From Paulinella micropora (taxonomy: Eukaryota; Cercozoa; Imbricatea; Euglyphida): 50,199 nt of DNA. Shown here in pieces: positions 47,942 to 50,199 of this stretch. Positions within the stretch are counted from its first letter, which is position 1; each line of letters starts with the position of its first letter. A program made the translations under genes and the position numbers. The stretch is from the NCBI GenBank assembly GCA_009731375.1, contig BJOX01000089.1, positions 699,902-750,100 of the forward strand, read 5' to 3'. The notes under the pieces are model-generated. The model ran no database searches and had not been told where the DNA came from. It worked only from the letters and a program-made list of their open reading frames with translations.

Positions 47942-50199
47942 ATGGGTAGTCAATATAAATCCTTACTAGGTTTATCAGAAATTGCTGTTGATAGTCTAGA
48001 CATAAAAAACTTAGACCTTACCAACACTAATATTATTGGTTTAAACACAGACAGAGTGCCAGAAGATGCCGAACCCGTAAATCTTTATTTCACTGATAAC
48101 CGCTTTGATACACGGCTCGCTTTAAAATCAACAACAGATGTCAAAGAAGGAAAAAATTTATACTACACAGAGCAACGAGTAAGGGACAACGACGAAGTTA
48201 AAGCCTCAACTCAACACCGCTCCAATACAAGTAATCCGCACCAAACCAGTCTATACAATCTCATAGACACAAACATATCCGCACCAGCGGTCGGGCAATA
48301 CTTAACATATAATGATGTAGATGGTAAATGGAGAAATACAACAATCGGCTCAATTGATACACTCTCTGATGTAGTCATAACAGCACCAATTGCGATGAAT
48401 AGTTATCTAACATATAACTCAATAAACTGGGTAAATAAAACCTTTCCGATAAATGTTGATGAATTCGGCAATATTAGTATGGGCGGATATTTGAACATAA
48501 CGGGAGTTAATTTACTAAATACAAAAGATGTTGATGATTGGATAACAGAGCACATAGCGAACAATGCGAAAGTGTCCGCGAACGGCTCAATTAACACACA
48601 CAGCGATGTTATAATTACAGGCACACCCGCCGATAACCAACTACTCATTTATAGCACGGGGCAATGGAGAAATGTTGCTTCACCTTTTCTAAGATTGGAT
48701 GGTCTCGCTATGATGTTTGGAGATTTAAATATGGGGGGTTTTAATGTAGCAAATGTCGGTAATGTTGATGGTGTTGATGTTTCGGCTCTTGACACCGCAG
48801 TCGTTAAACTAACAGGCGACCAAACAATAACTGGGAATAAAACATTTACTACTTATGTGGGGGTAAAAGACTCAAATCCATTAAACACAGGCAAATTATT
48901 CTTTAATTACAACAATAATATGGGCTCTATCTATTCGTCGGAGGCAGGTGGAGCAACGGGCTATCCATTATCTTTTGTAGGCTCGTCCATACTTTTTGCT
49001 CCAACAACAGGGGGTGGAATGACATTGACAAATAATGTTTTAAATTTTAACAGCACGACAGCAATCAGCGGACTGCCCGCACCATTCTATGACGGCGATG
49101 CTTCAACAAAAGCATATACCGATACGAAACTAGCAAAGGACGGCACAACGGCTATGACGGGTAGTTTAAATATGGGTGGATTTTCAATAACAAATGTAAA
49201 TTTTGTTGATGGTATTGATGTATCCACCCTTGATACTTCTGTCGTCAAACTAACAGGAGACCAAACTATAGCAGGAACCAAAACATTCAGCAATGTGGTA
49301 AATGCTAGTGCGGGGATTGATATGAAAAGCCAAAGTATAACAAATGTTAATCTTGTTGATGGTGTTGATGTTTCTACTCTTGACACTTCGGTTGTCAAAC
49401 TAACAGGAGACCAAACAATAGCGGGGAATAAAAAATTTACTTCAACAATAGAAGTGCGGGGTGCTACTGCTCCAACCGCTTTTGATGGTATCGGTATTGC
49501 CTTTGATACAGCGACAAATATAGGAGAGATTGTGGCACAAAAAATAGCAACCGCGGCCTATTATCCGATACAAATAACGGGTTCGTATGTTGATTTATAT
49601 GCGGGTGATAATGTAATCGCAATAGCAACGGGCACGACACTATCTTTAAACAATAGAAAAATTACAAACTTAGCCACACCAACAGCAACAACGGACGGGA
49701 AAACGTATGTGGATACATTAGACGGACAAAATGTGAAACTAACAGGAAACCAAACCATAGCAGGAATTAAGACATATAGCAGTGGTGTTGAAATAACGGG
49801 AAATTCAATCAATTCAACAACAAAGGGCACATTTATCGTTTTCAATTCTACCAGTAATATCGGGTCAATTGCTAGTTTGGATATGAAAACTGCAACATAT
49901 TACAACTTTGAAATTTCTGCCAAAAAAATAAGTTTTATTATTGATGGGACGATAGTCGGTTGGGTAAATGCTTCGGGGCTAGATTGTAATAGTAGCAAAA
50001 TAGCGAACCTTGGAACTCCGACATTATCAACAGACGGGGCGAATAAAACGTATGTAGATACATTGGACGGACAAAATGTGAAACTAACAGGCGACCAAAC
50101 CATAACAGGAATTAAGATATTTAATGGAAGTAGAAATGATGTAAGGGCACTGAATTTGTTAAGCCAAGCCGATTTCAATAATGTGGATATCATTAATGG
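47942..50199 (+). CDS. Long repetitive fibre/adhesin-like protein, incomplete at window end
   Basis: Open from ATG at 47942 to the last base (over 750 codons, no stop). N-terminal part: LYFTDNRFDTRLALKS and LYYTEQRVRDN, like the NLYYTxxR segments of tail-fibre proteins. Then repeats: LNMGGFNVANVGNVDGVDVS and related units, each followed by VKLTGDQTIAGTKTF-type blocks at about 48807, 49246, 49396, 49735 and 50083, plus DGKTYVDTLDGQ and TKAYTDTKLAKDGTTAMTG. These are the trimeric, beta-rich repeat patterns of viral and phage fibres. A role in host attachment is inferred. No signal peptide or membrane segment seen. Several repeats are nearly identical in DNA, indicating recent internal duplication. 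Confidence 0.8.
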   Translation, partial: MGSQYKSLLGLSEIAVDSLDIKNLDLTNTNIIGLNTDRVPEDAEPVNLYFTDNRFDTRLALKSTTDVKEGKNLYYTEQRVRDNDEVKASTQHRSNTSNPHQTSLYNLIDTNISAPAVGQYLTYNDVDGKWRNTTIGSIDTLSDVVITAPIAMNSYLTYNSINWVNKTFPINVDEFGNISMGGYLNITGVNLLNTKDVDDWITEHIANNAKVSANGSINTHSDVIITGTPADNQLLIYSTGQWRNVASPFLRLDGLAMMFGDLNMGGFNVANVGNVDGVDVSALDTAVVKLTGDQTITGNKTFTTYVGVKDSNPLNTGKLFFNYNNNMGSIYSSEAGGATGYPLSFVGSSILFAPTTGGGMTLTNNVLNFNSTTAISGLPAPFYDGDASTKAYTDTKLAKDGTTAMTGSLNMGGFSITNVNFVDGIDVSTLDTSVVKLTGDQTIAGTKTFSNVVNASAGIDMKSQSITNVNLVDGVDVSTLDTSVVKLTGDQTIAGNKKFTSTIEVRGATAPTAFDGIGIAFDTATNIGEIVAQKIATAAYYPIQITGSYVDLYAGDNVIAIATGTTLSLNNRKITNLATPTATTDGKTYVDTLDGQNVKLTGNQTIAGIKTYSSGVEITGNSINSTTKGTFIVFNSTSNIGSIASLDMKTATYYNFEISAKKISFIIDGTIVGWVNASGLDCNSSKIANLGTPTLSTDGANKTYVDTLDGQNVKLTGDQTITGIKIFNGSRNDVRALNLLSQADFNNVDIIN

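Larger units (their letters stand above)
44647..50199. mobile_element. Integrated virus-like element (polinton-like/eukaryotic DNA virus type), right end outside window
   Basis: Composition changes sharply to AT-rich, microsatellites stop, and genes become short, intronless and tightly packed on both strands. Contents: C2H2 finger remnant, two unknown proteins, a DDE/D-type integrase, a small DUF5754-like protein, a charged protein and a very long fibre-like protein. Integrase plus such small genes is typical of polinton-like viruses and virophages. I see no packaging ATPase, capsid or polymerase gene inside the window, so the class stays open; a fragment of a larger virus is possible. Frameshifts suggest decay or sequencing errors. 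Confidence 0.75.

Overview
The window is nuclear DNA of a eukaryote. Evidence: three many-exon spliceosomal genes whose exon phases close perfectly, an LTR retrotransposon, a tRNA-derived SINE, and huge simple-repeat tracts. A microbial eukaryote, possibly an alga, is the most plausible source, because of the virus-like block at the right end and the group I intron. Species cannot be read from the sequence. Four assembly gaps (Ns) interrupt repeats.

Layout. (1) 1-6.9 kb, + strand: the last nine exons of a CDT1-type replication licensing factor (stop at 6918). Its introns are made of (CTAT)n, (TTATG)n, (ATT)n and pyrimidine tracts. The intron between 5363 and 6516 carries a retroposon-like element with a recognisable group I intron ribozyme core. 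(2) 8.3-18.3 kb, + strand: a decayed Ty1/copia element with 234 and 246 bp LTRs, and two unusual open frames between gag and protease. (3) 19.0-23.6 kb, - strand: an EEF1AKMT4-like lysine methyltransferase. Two of its introns hold tandem arrays of broken copies of its own exons. (4) 24.0-28.0 kb: minisatellites, a 1.4 kb evolving hexanucleotide array, and two coding-looking scraps of unknown origin. (5) 28.1-40.0 kb, + strand: a complete 23-exon peptidase C69 (dipeptidase) gene, with signal-peptide exon, N-terminal cysteine nucleophile and C-terminal membrane anchor. Its introns are microsatellites plus repeated copies of a ~540 bp element. (6) 42.3-44.2 kb, - strand: a gag with CCCH and CCHC fingers from a second retroelement, with no pol. 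(7) 44.65 kb to the end: an AT-rich compact block with overlapping-scale gene packing, resembling an integrated polinton-like virus or other eukaryotic DNA virus. It has a DDE-type integrase, a small protein like viral DUF5754, a C2H2 finger remnant and a long repetitive fibre-like protein that runs off the window.

The three host genes do unrelated jobs (origin licensing, translation-factor methylation, surface or secretory peptidase) and are not an operon. What links them is genome style: tiny exons of 35-150 bp, introns that are almost pure microsatellite running from donor to acceptor, TATC-type repeats always with the pyrimidine-rich strand on the sense strand, and local duplication of exon edges. 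The most unusual signals are the group I intron inside a protein-gene intron, the exon-derived minisatellites, and the viral block.
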